Positions 39,090 through 51,260 of a stretch of 64,000 bases of DNA are shown here, in pieces. The stretch's first letter is position 1. The number at the start of each line of letters is the position of its first letter. This stretch comes from Viscum album. Taxonomy: Eukaryota > Streptophyta > Magnoliopsida > Santalales > Viscaceae. Location of the stretch: contig OY728142.1 in NCBI GenBank assembly GCA_963277665.1, positions 8,632,001-8,696,000 of the forward strand, read 5' to 3'. The notes beneath the pieces were generated by a model. The model had not been told where the DNA came from. It saw nothing but the letters and a program-made list of their open reading frames with translations, and made no database searches. A program made the position numbers and the translations under genes.

Positions 39090-40130
39090 ACCAATAATGA
39101 TTATGAAAAAGTATTCATTTACTCATGTTGATTATTTGTTTGATTAATTAACTGTGGAAAAGTGGGTTTTCAAGATATTTCTTCCGTTGGGTTATCATCA
39201 TCTCATATTTTGGGAGTTTGACAGACCAATGATAGATTTTAAGAGTAAGTATAACCAGTAAAAATATCTTGTGATGACGTTTAGTCTAAAAATTATCATG
39301 TAGTTATTATGGTTTTGGGGAATTAGATATTCCATCAGTATTGCGATGAATTTTTTGTAATCTTTGTAGATTCCAATTTTGTTTATTCAAGCTCCATGAT
39401 TGAGCATGAGAACGGTCTTTTTGAAATCCTGGAACTCCCTATTTGTATGGAATTATTTAAAAATACATCTTCTAGATTCACAGAGTGGAAAACTTAGTGC
39501 AAGGGATTTATGATAATGGAGATGATACAGGATGTGTTTTCATGGGAAGTTCCATAAAATTTATTTGAAACTCGTAGATTGTTTTGTGATATTGGTCACT
39601 AACGATGGTTTGTCAATCATTTTTTGATATTGTCATAACCACTGACATATCTTACCTGGAAAGGTGTGAAATTAATACAGGATACAATGTGTCACTCTTC
39701 CTTTGATTAGATAAAAACCCATCTAAATTTAAAAACAATTTTGATTTTATCAGAGCAGGATATTGGGTATGTCCTTTTATGAGATGCTTCTTGTAGCAGT
39801 TTCGGTTTTTTTCTCATGATGTATGACCATGTGGTGGATTGTGGTTTGTGTCTTCATAGAATGCATGAGAATAATTTCTCCACTAATGCTGTAGAACATT
39901 GTGTATTTGTGAAGCCACATAATTTCGGTTGAAATTATCATTTTGATAAAGGATAAAATTATTTTGTTACTATATGAGTATGTGTTATACCATTTCTTAG
40001 AAGAACATGAATATGAGATAGATGTTATGGGTGGAATAACATTAGATGTTTAACATTGATATCATCTAGACTCCATGTAAGGGGAATGTGATTTCAGAAT
40101 TTCTAGGTAGTAACATACCCTCGTATGCTA
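39090..40130 (+). pseudogene. reverse transcriptase and RNase H remnant
   Basis: Readable pieces in family order: DYLFD and LGYHHL near 39095-39205 (RT fingers), KYLVMTF near 39260-39285 (before the MPFG motif), and SNFVYSSSMIEHEN near 39370-39412, where the palm motif should be. The second aspartate of the catalytic pair is lost there (DS in place of DD). RNase H is suggested by SDTSCSSFGFFLM near 39776-39820 and YDHVVDCG...HRMHENNF near 39823-39880. Stops are frequent. Not functional. Confidence 0.55.
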
Positions 40131-40329
40131 TTTTTTAATAGAAGGTAGAGTAGATCCTTATAGTGATTTTGTATCAATTATATTTGGATGCACGTGATAT
40201 ATTTTAATGCAAGTTTTATGACCAATGTTCAATTTATATGATCTCTCATTGAATCTATTCTACAGATTCATCCACATGATGTTGTGTTTAGTGGGATTTG
40301 AGTAACCCAATCTGGTGGGGAGACCATTT

Positions 40330-41340
40330 TAAGTAGGTATATTTCTTGAGATGGTATAATCATGTTTGGGAATCAGTTTTTTGTCCAAACACTATTGGGG
40401 ATATTAGTTTTTATATATTTTAAAGGTTATTTTTGGCCCATTCATTCAAGATCTCTGAAGATTTATTATGAAATGAGAAAATTATTTTGGTGGCTCGGTA
40501 CGAAGTGTGACATTAATTATTTTGTGTCCAGCTATCACACTTTCTAAAAAATTAATGAAGATAATTTGGAACCTTATTGTTTTCTTTTGACACTTCCAAT
40601 TATTGTTTTAAAAATGGAAAATATATCCATGGAAAATATTGTCAGATTACCATGGACTCCCCAAGGGAAGATTACTATAATGGTGGTGATTCATCAGTCC
40701 AAAAAGTAAAATCATTTTATTTTTATCGAAGACACTACAAAAGTTGAGGTTTTGGATTAGTTGTATCTGCTTAAATTTATGAGGTTACATGGGGTTCCTT
40801 TAGCTGTTGTTTTGTGAAGGTATCAGAGGTTTAATTTGATGTTATGGGGAAGTCTATAAAAGTTGATGATGACATAGGTTAGATTAATTAGGGATTATCA
40901 TCGTTTGATATATAGTCATATAGAGTGTGAATTTCTCATTCTGGGGGATATGATCAAAGCCCATGTTTTAGATTTCAGTGGATCTTGGGATAGCCATATG
41001 GGACTGATTGAGATTTTTATAATAATAGTTATCAGTTTTCAATTACAAATTCTCATTTTAATGATTTGTACAGCATCTCATGTAGGTCACGTTTTTATTA
41101 GGAAGAGGTGGGAAAGAATTATTTGGTGGGGCTAATATTGGCTTAGAATATGTCTGTAAGGATTCAAGATGTAAATCAATGTATGGATATAGGGTAGAGT
41201 CATCATAATTCGTAAAGATACCATATGTGACATACAATTATGTTTTCCACATGTGACCTAGTTTTCTTGAAATCTTATCCTCAGATGGCTGACCATTATC
41301 TTGGAAAATCTGGAAAGCTAGCTCCATGATATATTGGATA
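40330..41340 (+). pseudogene. integrase remnant of the old + strand element
   Basis: 40362-40547 (61 codons) holds the zinc-binding region: IHSRSLKIYYEMRKLFWWLGTKCDINYFVSSYHTF, where the second Cys pair is mostly lost. LRLHGVPLAVV follows near 40770-40815, then 40905-41135 (76 codons) with GDMIKAHVLDFSGSWDSHMGLIE, matching the end of the catalytic core. The segment where the last catalytic Glu should be is worn (IECEFLILGDM). A trace of the C-terminal basic domain may be present at 41230-41360. Not functional. Confidence 0.6.
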
Positions 41341-41721
41341 GTTTATGTTCATTGACAATCTTGGACATGTTTCTTATTAGTTGGAATTTTTTGAATCATT
41401 TGAAAATAAATCATTATGTTTTCTACATATTATATCTTATGAAAAATAAAATTGATACCTATCACATTCTTAGTTGGAAAGAAATTGTTTTATAGATAGA
41501 CATTTCTATTATTGAGAATCATGTTGAGATCATGGAATCTTAAGTGAAAGTCTTCCATAGGAAGTCAATGTAACGTGTTATAGTTTTATAGGGGATCATA
41601 TCAGATTCTCATGAGAATTTGGAGGGAGAGTCATTCATAAGGGATAAATAGATTCACTTATTTATTTTAAATCATTCTTCCCAATAATTTTAAAGGATGG
41701 AATGTCTTTTGTTGGAGAGTT

Positions 41722-43740
41722 TGTAACATCCCATTACAATATTTATGGTATTTCCATTCTATTTTCTATTTTTACTCTTTAATATGGTGTTTTTTGGGAC
41801 TCTTTAGGACAAATATCATTTTTTTGGAAATGTTTTATAATAGTTGGGTATTTATGTTTTTTTGAATTGTCAGAGTCTTGGTATACATCGGTAAATGTAA
41901 TTGTGGTGTTCATTTTGTGAATGTGGAACACCCGAGTTGGATTGGGGTTTATGTGTAAGAATATGAGTTTTATACTGTGTTATTGGATATTATAGGGCAT
42001 ATAACGTGTTTAAAAAACCTAAACATGGACACTAGAAACAATTCACGAACATGGTACACAACCCGAAAGATATACACACCGTATAAGAGATACCTGCGGT
42101 GTAGGTATTAAATATCAGGCTTTAATAAAAATGTGATGGGTTTTTTGGTGTATATGATTGTCATGGAATAAAAAACTGATATAGGAGTAATAATTAATAT
42201 AACTATCTAGAGATCGTCTTATAATGTGTTATTTGGAAGAAATTTTATTTCATTCATCAACAACAACATTAGATCTAAACCTAGATGTCTTATCTAACTT
42301 TTTAGGAGTAATTATTCATTACAAATTGATTTCCTCAATGTTGGATAATTTTTTTTGTTAGATCTAATCTCTCAGGATCTATTTCACGATCATATTCTTG
42401 GGGTCAACTCTTGTTGGTGGTGGTGTGGTGTTTGTCAATTATTTAGGGACTACATCATATTTTTTGTGGTCATTATTATTAGTGGACTCCATTGCAGGCA
42501 TGCGTGACCCATGTTTTAATGTATGTAGTTACATCTATAGAATACAATGGATGAACTATATTTTTCTTATTTTATTTATTTCTAAATAAAATTATCATAA
42601 TTTTACTATGTGTTCAATTTGATTTGTGATCAATGGTGGGTTTCTATTGTTTTTGGTAAATGGAGATGGGCGTATTTTCTTGGATTTGAAATCATTTATT
42701 AAATGTTGAATATGGGATGCCTTGGGTGTGTTGGTTGAATGTTTAGCTTAGGGCCATATTTTTTTATTTCCATTAAGATGATTAAACGTGGATCATTACT
42801 ATTATCCGTAGGCATATTATTCAAGGTTTATGTTCTTTATATATTTGGGGGTTCATTCACGGGGTGTTCCTTTACTCCTTAGGCCTGTGTTCTAAGGAGA
42901 TGTTGTGAACTAGTCATTTTTTGGGGTATGAGTAGTCTACAAACATGATCTTTTGAGTTCATTGGAATAATTTTTTTATGTATTTTTACTATTTTTGATT
43001 TTATTTTCATGCATATATTTGGAAAAATTATAATCAAATTTATTCTATAAATTAATATACATGGCTTTGTTTTGGAATTTTCAGGAAAAGGGAAATATTT
43101 TACTTTCATTGATGAAACATCATTAATATGTTTTATTCCATGATTTATTTGAAATTATCATATTTGAGTTATATATACATATAATATTTATATTAAACCA
43201 GGGTGGGACCGTACTAAATAGGTTAGATCACACCATGTGTACCTCTTCATAAGTGCATAAAGCATTTATGTCTTTTAATGCAAGGGTAAACACAAGGTGT
43301 CACAGTAAGGCGATGAGGTTTCTAGTCAGATGATTCTTGGTAGCTGGGGGTAAGATATTGAGGATTTTTGACGTATCACATGGAGTATTAGTTTTGGTTT
43401 TGTTTTGATTTGATGTTTGCACTTGTACTTGGACATTTTTGTTTATTTTAGTTGTTTGGTTTCCTCTATTTGTTTCAGTTATTGAATATATCTCTCTTAC
43501 ACTATTGTATGATTTATCTATATATATGTGCCTTTTGGTTGCTTCTGGTTGGGTAAAATAACTGCCTATGGTTTTTTGTGCTTCTCTTGTGCTAGAAAGA
43601 AGCCTATGTGATTGGTAATAAACATCAAGTAGGTGATGAGTCGGGTTGTGTACCTGATTGAGATGATATTCAGTTTGGTTCATTACACTCTGGTTTAATG
43701 GAAGATCTAGCTCTTATACATAGGATATTGATACATAATA
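41722..43740 (+). repeat. 3' LTR of the old + strand element
   Basis: Starts TGTAACATCCC at 41722, the typical first bases of this LTR class, and ends near ...GATACATAATA at 43740, again TG...TA. Its body matches the 5' LTR in several blocks but is strongly diverged, so the insertion is much older than the one at 3489-15425. Confidence 0.65.
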
Positions 43741-46700
43741 CCCAGAATTATATTGATTGATAAATATCATATATATTCATTTGTTAAATTATTATAACTA
43801 TTTTTGAATTTTTTATATGGAAAGTGAATCTCATATCTTCATGGAGATGGTAGTTCATACCTACGCATAAGCAGTGATATCATTCTCTTAATAGGTTAAA
43901 GATTAATGAATTTGATGGAATATTAATATTAAACAATTAATATAATTTATTATTTATCATATATATTAATTATCACTATGGTTATGACTATCCATGTGGG
44001 GAAATTATGGAAAATAAATTACATCGGTTCGTGAGGTGGCGGTTCACCATACACACAAGCGATTACATTGTTTTCCATTTCACACAGGGTAAGATGGATA
44101 AATATTATGAAATAATAATAATAAAATCATATTATATGGTATACAATATTGTATTAATATTGTAATTTCTAATACATAACTGAATGTGGTAAAAGAATAA
44201 GTAGAAAAGAAAGAGCTTAGTGAAGACAATTACCTTCCCTTAGATAATCCTCCTTTGATTATTATTATTATTAAGAACCATAGGGATTGAGTTTTGGGAA
44301 TAAAAAAATATAGAATGAATATAAGGATATTTGGGAAATATATTTTAATGTTTTGGTTTAGAAAAATGGCTTTTGAGGTATGAATAAGTTAAGGTAGGAA
44401 GTTTATTTTTATAATTGAGGAGGAGTGACATTTTGGTAAATACCCAAAACAATTCAATAATAGGAATCCCATATCACTAAAATCTTCTACAAAAATGATT
44501 AATAATGGAGTTTATCGATGGTAGTATTGATTAAATGCTAAAAAAATAGACATTTTTAAAAATATTTTATTCTTTATCCTCTACGTTTAATTACTTTTAC
44601 TATTATAGATTTCACCATAGTAAATAGTTTTTTAAACTATGTAATTAATCATATAAGAATAATATAAAAAGATATTTGTTAGATAATTTGAATAAAATTA
44701 ATCTTAATATGAAAAAATATTTATCAAAATAAAATTTCATGTGTGTTTAAAATTAATATTAACAGAAGTTCATGTAATGTGAAAAATCATGTTTTAACCA
44801 TAATCATGATATATAAATTTTATAGTCTTTACTAATCATTATAATAGAAAATTAATTTGAAATAATTATATAATATAAAATGTTATTATTAAAACTCATT
44901 ATTCAATTATATGAAATTAAATTCATTTAAGTGATAGATCATAATTTGAAAAAAAACCCACAAATGGCGTTGAAAAATTATTTCTCAAGAAAAGCAGTTT
45001 CAAGCATAAGATGATATTACATTAATTATAATACAAGTTATCATTAAAAAATTGGATTAAAGTAATTTAGTTTTATATATAATCTTTAAATTTCAGTTAA
45101 GTTTTTATTTATTGGTGGTTATTTTAACTAATTAAAATGTAGGAACATTGTGCATTTAAAAACTACTTTCTGGAAAATTTATTTTAAGCCTTAAAATAAA
45201 CTTATACCAAAATCAAGTTTAAATTTTCTTAAAATGTAGTTAATTTATTTAAATATTAACAAAGACTAATTTTTTTAATTTTAATTAAAATTAGAATAAT
45301 AATTAGATTTCTAAATTTTTTAATAAAGATAAGTAAAATCATAATTTTTAAAAAAGTGATATTTTTCACTGTTCGCTAAAAAGTCACAGTTTTCCAAAAA
45401 ACCGCAAAATATAACAATAAGGTAATATTTTATGACGATTTCAAAAATTATATTTTTTTCATGAAATTGAATTTATAAAGTTGGTATAAATTAATTATAA
45501 TTCCAAAACGTAAAATGAAAAATAAAATAGTTTTTTCTGGAAAATGTATTCTTAAGCATAAACTGAATTCATTAAATATTTGAGGGATTATTTAATAATA
45601 TTTTATCAGGAAATTAATATTAATCAGAACATACAAATATTCATTAATTTTATAGATCTTATTCATACACACCAATTCAATGTTGAGGTTATAATAATAA
45701 TATTTATATATCATATTTCAGGGGTTATTTAATTTTAATGATGTGTGTCATATACATTATCAACCACAATGATATTTTTATAAAATATAATAGTGTTACA
45801 TGAATAATGTTTTTGGGATTAAATATTATCAAATGTTATACATAATTAATACTCCTAAATGGGACTATATTCATGGATGAAATAAAAATATAAATTATAA
45901 CATTAATGTACATAATAGACAAAAATAATATAAAGTAATTTTCTAGTGAAAGTTGAACCATATCGAAAAGTATTATAAGGAAAGATAATATCAGGTTTAA
46001 ATATATCAAAAATATTATATTTATTCAAATTGTAGTGTCATTTTACCCTTATCCCTTCATTTAAACACCTGTTAAACCAGTTTTAATCCTTACTATGGTG
46101 ATAAATTTTATTGTATTGATTATAATGGAAAATAAAAGTATTATAATTAAAAAATTTGAACCACATGATACTAATTATAAATTTTTTTTTTCAATAATCA
46201 ATTTATATAATTGGATGAAATCAATTTTAATATCTTTGTGTAAAACAAAAGTAAATCAATTTTTCAAAAAAATGATTTTTAAAGCATAAAAATAATTTTT
46301 TTAATAACATTGAATTAAATATATTATATTTATTTAAATCATTATTATGTTACATAAAATACCAATACAATATATAATGAGAATATTAATGTAATTTATT
46401 TTAATAAAAAAATTTAATGTTTTGCAAAAAATATTATTTTTCACTATTTATTCAAAAATCAATTTTTTTTATAAAAATACTAATAATTCAACATAGGTGT
46501 ATTCTGAGATGATTATTTGAAAAATTATATCCATTTTTTAAATAAAATTTATAATAGTGGATGAATGTATTTATTATATCTGTAGGCAGAATTAAAAATA
46601 CACTGTTTTTGATGAAAATGTATTTTTGAAGCATAAAATGAAATTATTCTCATTATTTTTATAATAACCATTATTAAATTAATTTTAAATATTTAAATTG

Positions 46701-46990
46701 GATATAAAATATACTTAGTTCATTGAATTTATTTATCAATAGTGATAATTTAAATCTATTAATATCAAAACCCATTGGTTGCATACATACAATTTTCTAA
46801 ATGATATCTCTTTTGCTTTCATAATATTTTATTTTCATTTTTAGACAATTAAAAATAATTATATGATTTATTAATCATTTTATTTAGGTAAAATCATTAT
46901 ACATATTGTTAATTTTTTGTGTATTCATATTCATAACCTCCAAACCAACAAATAGTCAAAATAATAATGTTTAAATAATTGTGTATAAGG
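43741..46990 (-). repeat. old diverged LTR piece (copy Y)
   Basis: Starts abruptly at the end of the neighbouring 3' LTR and is co-linear with copy X from about 30690 on: hairpin-segment homologues at 43829-43880 and 44020-44066, a GAGGAGGAGTGACATTTTGG block at about 44418 like GAGGGGACGTAACATTTTTG, and AAACCCACAAATGGCGT..AAGCATAAGATGAT at about 44955 like the block at 31911. The part after about 46000 matches copy Z instead. The left part of the LTR is missing, and I could not find it to the left of 35140. Confidence 0.5.
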
Positions 46991-49900
46991 GTTTGTTGCA
47001 GATCAGCGTTGTGTACAAAAAAAAGATAACTAATATTTTAATTAGATAAATTATATTATTAAATCTAAGTGATTTAAATTGATAAAAAACCACATGAACT
47101 AATTTATAGTGATTAAATATGGAATTCTATACTAAATAGTTTCAGACATAGAGACTTTCTAATTTCTGTGTAAACTTTTATTGAGTCATAAATTGTAAAA
47201 TTATAATAATATCACTAATTACTATGAGTCTTATTGGGATTTAAAAAAATTTCTATATTTCATAGGATGGTTTTCAATATTACACATTTGAACTGATACA
47301 ACTTTAATATGTTCATTATACTCTCTATTGTGATTTCAACATCATTTTCCTTCCACTAGAAGTAAATCTATAATTGAGAATAAAATGGAACTACATCCAT
47401 AGAATAAAATTATACTCCCTAAATACTAGTATTTAATATCCTTAAGATACCTCATGTATAGTCACATGTAACTCTCTCTTTGGTGTATATCCTTTATACC
47501 AATTATTCTCCAGAAACTAGTCTCTAGGATTCTCTCCGACCACAACATAGAATGCCACAACTTCTTATATATGATAAAATGGACCATATTATTTTTACCT
47601 TATTCATACTCTTATTCTTCTTTTACCCTATTTCAACTAGCTTATATACACTATATTTTCATAGAATGTGGTTTTCTTTCTCTAATTATTTTCATCTTCA
47701 AAACTGTGAAGGTGAATCTCTTCAACTATGGTTCAATAGATCCTTTTTTTATTCACCACAACACACAAATATACACTTTATTATTACTATCCCCCTTCAA
47801 AAACGACATTTCACTTTTAATATTAAACTCTTAATGGCGTAACAATGATTATTTCTTTCATACTTCCTTGATTTTATAATTTTTCTTATACTTTAACTTT
47901 AAGTATCCATAAATGGATTTTATGAATAATTTTTACTACCCATACAACAAGTATTATTATTAAATAAACATATTTGGTATTCCATGATCTTTGTTGTTCA
48001 TCCTATAATAACTCATGTGGAACTTCTTTTATATTCTCTAAATCTTAATGGATAACAATCCAATTTTTTATTCATTCTATTTTTTGAAATCCACTCAGCC
48101 GAAAATCTATTTAGTAATTTTTTTTCAGAAACATTGAATCTATTATTTTCCAAGGATACCACTATTAAATCACAACTTCAATGTCCAATTTTTTAAAAAA
48201 ATATATACAATATAACACTTATTATAATATAAAAACCATTACTTATGGAACTATAGATTCCATTATAGACCCATACACATCAGATAGAAACAAAAAAATT
48301 TCTTCTCTATTCTCAAAATGTTGACTTAATAAATGATTTATTCTACGATAAATAGTTTTATCCTTGATTAATGAACATATTAATTATTCTTGTAAGGTAA
48401 TATATAGTTTTATATTTTTTATAATAACTATGTGGCACACATCATTCTCTTCAATTTTGTGCGTTCCTCAAAATAATCATTAATCATTCTTTTAAATAGC
48501 ATCAAGATATTCTAAATTCAAAGGAACAACATTACCATCGTAAGATATAATTGTTTCTTGATGATTAAAAATTATTTTTAAAATTTATATTTTTAGTGTA
48601 TCATAAGTATTTGAATGTCACATGGTATCAAATCATTTGTTATTCCATGTAGGTGACCCTTAATTATATAGAATTAATTAAAAATTTTATCCATGATATA
48701 AATTTGATTAAATTTATTTGTTAAATCTGATGTCATCTTATGAAGTCATATGATCATAAAAATTTATACATTTATCTCAATGTCTCATTTTCTAGTCTTA
48801 TGATCTAAAAGTTATATACTAATGTATGACCCTGAATTCTAATGCTAAATAAAGTACTATATCAAATTCATAAAATCTATAAAAGTCATATAATTACATC
48901 ATTATGGAATATAAGTCATAAGGTGAAGTCATACAATTATGCATAGAAACATACAGTAGATACCCAAATCCTTAAAATAATCTCAAAGTCATCTGATCTT
49001 CTTAAACTCAAAAAATAACTAACTTTTTATAATAAAAACTTTTATCTTAAAACATATTACAAGGGTATTATTCATGGATATTAACTATTCATCATGCTCA
49101 AATGAAGATGAATGTATTATACATTAATTAAATTATTTCATCTCTCATTTTGATACATCTATAAATCATAGATATAATTTTATATATGTTATACACAACC
49201 ATCGTCTTCCCAACACCTTTTAAATGGTGGATCCAGTATAGTAAAATTATAGTATATATCACAACATAAAAAATATATCAGATAATCATTACATGTTATA
49301 TACACACTTAGAATATGTAATTCTATATATTCAAGCATAGAAACATCATTATCCATCATGCCTATGTATCACCTTCATCAACCCATTTTCTAGTTATTCA
49401 ACACAGCATAATCTCCATTCTTCTTAGGTGAATATTTAATTTCCATTATATTAATGACCAATAAAAATAAATGTATCCTATAGTTTTCCTCCAAATCTAT
49501 GATCACAAAATCATTTGATTGTGAAATAATTTCTAGAGAAGATTCATAAATTCCATTAGGGAAAATAAATCATCATCTTTCACTTATACAACATAAAACC
49601 ACCATAGGATAGTGTGGTTTTCTTAAATTAAAATAATGGGGAAATAAATAAATATTTATTTCCAATGAATATCATATTATAATTAAAATTATATTTTATT
49701 ATTTATTTTAGTGATAAATTATACTATAGAAGCGATAAGAGGATAATCCAAAGGAGAATACATGTGTTTTAAATCGTCATTTCGATATAGTAATGACTTA
49801 TAAAAATGGTTCTGTGAGAGATAATGAAAGATGTATAATCCATAATTAATAAATATTAAGTTAGTAGCATGGAAATAGAATCAAACAATAAAAATAATTA

Positions 49901-50539
49901 TTATTATAAAATATATTTAATGAAAAATAATCTAAAATAAGAATATAATATGAGTTTTGGGAACCAATACTTTTACATTGTAACATGTTATAAAAGGTGT
50001 TTAATGAGAGGTATTGTGTCACCTCTCGTCAATAATAAGACAAAAGAATCATAATAACATAAAAGTATACGAATGGATGTATAAAATAATTATTTCTAAA
50101 ATCAATTTTAATTTAAGAAGAAAGGGTGGATGAGGAACAATTTTCTAGAATTTTGATTCTCCTCCTATTTATTTAGCCTAAATCATCAAATAAAGTGCAT
50201 TATGCTCACAAAACATCTTATGTATGTGACTAGAAGAATGTAAATATGGATATGGGATGAATGTTTTCAACGGAAATCAGTTTTTGATGTGAGGGGAAAT
50301 GGGTGAAGGAGATAAGTAAATATATCCAAGGGGAAATGGTATTATAAAATAAGTATTGGTAATTTTATTATTTATTCCATATAATATGAATTATATTGAT
50401 TCCTATCATTTTAATTAGTGTATAAATATAGTTTTCTCTTTTATTTTAAAAAACCAGAAACAATAGATCCATCTTTTTTGTGTAATATATATTTTTTCAA
50501 TTAGATCGAAGTCCATATACACTAAAATGGTGCAAAGGC
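46991..50539. other. AT-rich DNA, no gene seen
   Basis: Overlapping short open frames at 47552-47842 and 47571-47834 encode low-complexity hydrophobic sequence from a T-rich strand and are not convincing. No RNA gene or repeat was recognised. Confidence 0.55.
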
Positions 50540-51260
50540 CTTGTTTTTATTGATTTGTGAAAACACTTCATTCAATGGATGATGGGGAACCCTTATAGGG
50601 CCTCTAGTCTTAGATATTACATGACTTATTGGACATAGAATAAATATCAGGACTATAAATACATGGAGATGCTCCAACATAGCTTTATATCAGGATTTCA
50701 CCTGTCCACCATCAAATGGCTATTCTATTAGGCTTATTGTGCATGAATAGACTGGTCCTGATGGCAATGCCATACCATCAATTCCTTCCAAATACACTAG
50801 CTTATTATTTGGAAAATTTTCTTTCTCAAAATCCCCATCTAGATTCTACTCCTTGTAGAGTCTTCCTAGTCCATTAAGCATATTTATAGGTGGCCTAAAA
50901 TCTATGAGGTGACCCAAAGGCCATGAGGTGGCCCGAATACCTTGAGGTGGCTATAAATCCAAACGGATATGAAGGCCTTGAGTGGCACAAACGCCTTAAA
51001 CGATAAGATAACCAAACCGGTGGACCAAAATCCCAAAGAGATAAATAGTTCTCGGAAGATACAGTACCAAACTATACCAGCTACATTCAATGATATAGTG
51101 CCTACTAAAGTACCCACTACAATAATTCTACAGTAACTCTGAAATTATGTCTCTACTCAGATTTGACTTTGGGCCTCTTGGGTGAACATTCTGGGTCCTC
51201 ACCAACCGTAAAGGGGCTCTTAAGCATGAGGTCTATATACATGATTTAAACATACTGGGA
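50540..51260. other. higher-GC island with minisatellite, identity unknown
   Basis: About 700 bases with clearly more G+C than the flanks. The longest open frame is 50902-51117 on the minus strand (71 codons, with hydrophobic runs such as GTLVGTISLNVAGIVWYCIF). It overlaps the 19-base repeats, is not recognisable, and is probably chance. This could be the worn end of a transposon, a gene fragment, or an old LTR. Confidence 0.35.
50889..51000 (+). repeat. 19-base minisatellite, about six units
   Basis: Units begin GGTGGCC or close to it and end in TGA: GGTGGCCTAAAATCTATGA, GGTGACCCAAAGGCCATGA, GGTGGCCCGAATACCTTGA, then a fused 36-base double unit and a final GTGGCACAAACGCCTTAAA. The unit length is not a multiple of three, which argues against a protein repeat. 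Confidence 0.8.

Larger units (their letters stand above)
35140..43740 (+). mobile_element. old, decayed Ty3/gypsy retrotransposon on the + strand
   Basis: Two diverged LTRs of about 2 kb (roughly 35140-37192 and 41722-43740) flank a decayed but co-linear gag-pol: Gag-like sequence near 37650-37960, RT near 39090-39480, RNase H near 39790-40130 and integrase near 40360-41330. The 3' LTR starts sharply with TGTAACATCCC at 41722, preceded by a purine-rich tract (GTTGGAGAGT). Stops and frameshifts are frequent in every domain. The integrase wording (MRLHGVPLAVV, FSGSWDSHMGLIE) belongs to the same Tekay/Del-type family. No clear target duplication was found. Confidence 0.75.

Noticed and set aside
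40729..40739. CACTACAAAAG, identical to the CACTA terminus
   Set aside because: It sits within the decayed integrase at a place where coding homology continues on both sides, and no subterminal repeats accompany it. A chance match.
43300..43683. A 127-codon minus-strand open frame
   Set aside because: It lies entirely inside the 3' LTR of the + strand element, is rich in Asn/Thr/Lys/Gln from base composition, and has no recognisable motif.
47552..47842. Two overlapping open frames with hydrophobic runs, possibly a small membrane protein
   Set aside because: Two overlapping frames of similar length on a T-rich strand give Phe, Leu, Ile and Tyr by composition alone; no conserved motif or gene context is present.
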